From Sphingobacterium humi (GTDB lineage Bacteria; Bacteroidota; Bacteroidia; Sphingobacteriales; Sphingobacteriaceae): a stretch of DNA of 64,000 bases. The stretch is from positions 1 to 64,000 of the forward strand of contig NZ_WSQA01000017.1 in NCBI RefSeq assembly GCF_009768885.1. The letters run 5' to 3'. Under the pieces are notes generated by a model. That model was not told where the DNA came from. It saw only the letters and a list, made by a program, of their open reading frames with translations, and searched no databases. The translations under genes and the position numbers were made by a program. Position 1 is the stretch's first letter, and each line of letters begins with the position of its first letter. Positions 62,581 to 64,000 of the stretch are shown one piece after another.

Positions 62581-64000
62581 ATGAAAATAATGATGAAAAG
62601 GCTTATTAGATTTAAAGTTTTGCTTTTTCTTTTTATACTGTTCTCAAGTTTTGTTTGGTCTATCACCTTCTCTCAAACAATAACAATAACAGTAAAAAAT
62701 AAAGGACTAACCGAACTGTTTAAAGAAATTAAGGAACAGACCGGCTATAATATTATCTATAATAATCAACTGGTAAGTCGGGCAAATCCAGTAAGCATAA
62801 ATGCGCAGGATATGCCTATTGCCCAATTCCTCGACCTCATTCTAGATAAAAATAACTTGTCCTATGTAATATCTGGTCAGAATATTTTGATTAAGAAAAA
62901 GGAAAATTCGCGACAAGCCAACGCCTCCAAACCTGAAGATAACAGGGAGGCTAAGCTGCAAGAGCAAATTACCGGGCAGGTGAAGGATGAAAACGGAAAG
63001 CCACTTGCTGCGGTAAGTATTACAAATAAAACCTTAAATAGCTCTACAAGTACGGATGCGAATGGAAAATTCCAAATTAATGCTCGATTGCAAGATATTC
63101 TTGTCTTCAGCTTTATTGGTTTTGAAAGGCAAGAACGCAGTGTGAATAATTTAAACCCCATTCAAGTTGTTCTAGTACCCTCAGAGAGCCAATTAAGTGA
63201 GGTGGTCGTTACGGCATTGGGAATTAAACGTGAAGAAAAAGCGATAGGTTTTGCGCAACAAACCGTAAATGCGGAGCAATTAGCTACTGCAGCTTCGCCG
63301 AGTTGGTCTGATGGGCTTAAAGGGAAAGTGGCGGGTCTGAATATTATTTCTGGAGGAACCGGGCCTATCAATTCCCAAAGTATCCAACTGCGTGGAGCAA
63401 CCTCCTTAGACCCAAGTAGTAACTATGCCCTTATCGTTATTGATGGGGTTCCAATGAACCAAGAGAGCACGCCTTATATAGGTAATGTGAGTGCTGCATA
63501 CGGCAATGAAGCACCGGTTGATTATGGCAATGCAGTCTCCGAATTGCGCCAAGAAGATATTGAAAGTGTTTCCGTGTTAAAGGGACCTTCTGCTGCCGCC
63601 CTTTATGGATCTCGTGCGGCCAATGGCGCGTTGATTATTACGACAAAATCCGGCAAGAAAAACCAAAAATTAGGCATTAGTTATAATTCCTCCCTCAACT
63701 TGGACGCTATTACCAACTGGCCTGATTATCAATATGAATATGGTGCAGGAACCATTGGCAACAAAGATGTCAATGGCAATCCCTACTATTCTTTTGGAGT
63801 TTCTCCCGATGGCCCTAGTACCAATACCCCAGAAGCTTATGGTCCAAAATTCGATGGGCAGTATTTTTATCAGTATGATCCGAATACGCAAAATCAAGGA
63901 ACTGAGCGGACTTTATGGAAACCTTATAAAAACAACATGAAGGATTTTTTCCGAACCGGAACAACCTTCGAAAATGCCGTTTCATTTCAAGGAGGCGATT
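62581..64000 (+). CDS. SusC/RagA family TonB-linked receptor with STN domain (partial, runs off window)
   Basis: The frame is open from 62545 to the end of the window. ATG at 62581 is preceded by a GGAGG sequence and begins a signal peptide (KVLLFLFILFSSFVWS). It is followed by an STN domain (ITVKNKGLTELFKEIKEQ, then NIIYNNQLVSRANPVSINAQ), a carboxypeptidase-like domain (ITGQVKDENGKPLAAVSI) and VVVTALGIKREEKAIGFAQ. The plug then reads GLKGKVAGLNIISGG and VSVLKGPSAAALYGSRAANGA. The STN domain means that substrate binding is signalled to FecR. The ALGIKRE element resembles SusC-1. The barrel and the SusD partner lie beyond the right edge. Confidence 0.9.
   Translation, partial: MKIMMKRLIRFKVLLFLFILFSSFVWSITFSQTITITVKNKGLTELFKEIKEQTGYNIIYNNQLVSRANPVSINAQDMPIAQFLDLILDKNNLSYVISGQNILIKKKENSRQANASKPEDNREAKLQEQITGQVKDENGKPLAAVSITNKTLNSSTSTDANGKFQINARLQDILVFSFIGFERQERSVNNLNPIQVVLVPSESQLSEVVVTALGIKREEKAIGFAQQTVNAEQLATAASPSWSDGLKGKVAGLNIISGGTGPINSQSIQLRGATSLDPSSNYALIVIDGVPMNQESTPYIGNVSAAYGNEAPVDYGNAVSELRQEDIESVSVLKGPSAAALYGSRAANGALIITTKSGKKNQKLGISYNSSLNLDAITNWPDYQYEYGAGTIGNKDVNGNPYYSFGVSPDGPSTNTPEAYGPKFDGQYFYQYDPNTQNQGTERTLWKPYKNNMKDFFRTGTTFENAVSFQGGD

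Overview
The window reads as a chromosomal segment of a Bacteroidota organism, most likely a member of the Sphingobacteriales. The evidence is five SusC-type TonB-dependent receptors (one cut by the right edge), four SusD-type lipoproteins, a Bacteroidetes-type ECF sigma/FecR/STN-receptor module, and promoters that fit the Bacteroidetes pattern (TTTG or CTTG, about 19 nt, TAnnTTTG). No rRNA, tRNA, CRISPR array or phage module was seen.

Left part (1-22.9 kb). A decayed ISAon1-type transposase remnant lies at the edge, followed by an orphan SusC/SusD-like_2 pair. A divergent AraC regulator (6070-6960) then faces a long plus-strand operon: SusC, SusD, two ceramidase-like secreted hydrolases, a GH3 glycosidase and an MFS sugar transporter (7210-18722). 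A second operon follows (18884-22819): a fucose/arabinose-isomerase-like protein, a PfkB kinase and a class III aminotransferase. Both operons have the same two-part sequence (ATAGTGTC, then TAGTCGTTTT 22 nt later) at exactly the same distance from a TAnnTTTG element. They are therefore probably one AraC-controlled regulon: surface capture, periplasmic hydrolysis, uptake, then isomerisation, phosphorylation and transamination.

Middle part (22.9-31.9 kb). An AraC-type regulator broken by two frameshifts is followed by 780 bp without genes. After that come a SusC/SusD pair and two surface lipoproteins (DUF4959/DUF5000-like and DUF4998-like), with no enzymes. A terminator and a block of 11-nt periodic DNA close this AT-rich region.

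Right-centre part (31.9-53.5 kb). A minus-strand cluster of fourteen genes appears to be run by a GntR regulator at its head (52741-53457). It encodes SusC/SusD, three more ceramidase-like hydrolases, a large haem protein with a CxxCH motif, two DUF1080 (3-keto-glycoside hydrolase family) proteins, two Gfo/Idh/MocA oxidoreductases, a NagB-like protein, a PIG-L deacetylase, a class I aldolase and a PfkB kinase. It contains no recognisable classical glycoside hydrolase or polysaccharide lyase. A palindrome, CTTGTATATACAAG, sits in three minus-strand promoters and in front of the GntR gene. I propose an oxidation-based, amide-cleaving pathway for an amino-sugar-containing substrate. This is the most interesting system in the window.

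Right part (53.5-64 kb). Two tandem secreted ADP-ribosylglycohydrolase-fold proteins, a GRP-type sugar transporter and a ribokinase form a probable ribose-salvage operon. Then come a helical protein of unknown function, an ECF sigma factor, a FecR anti-sigma factor and an STN-containing SusC receptor that runs off the window.
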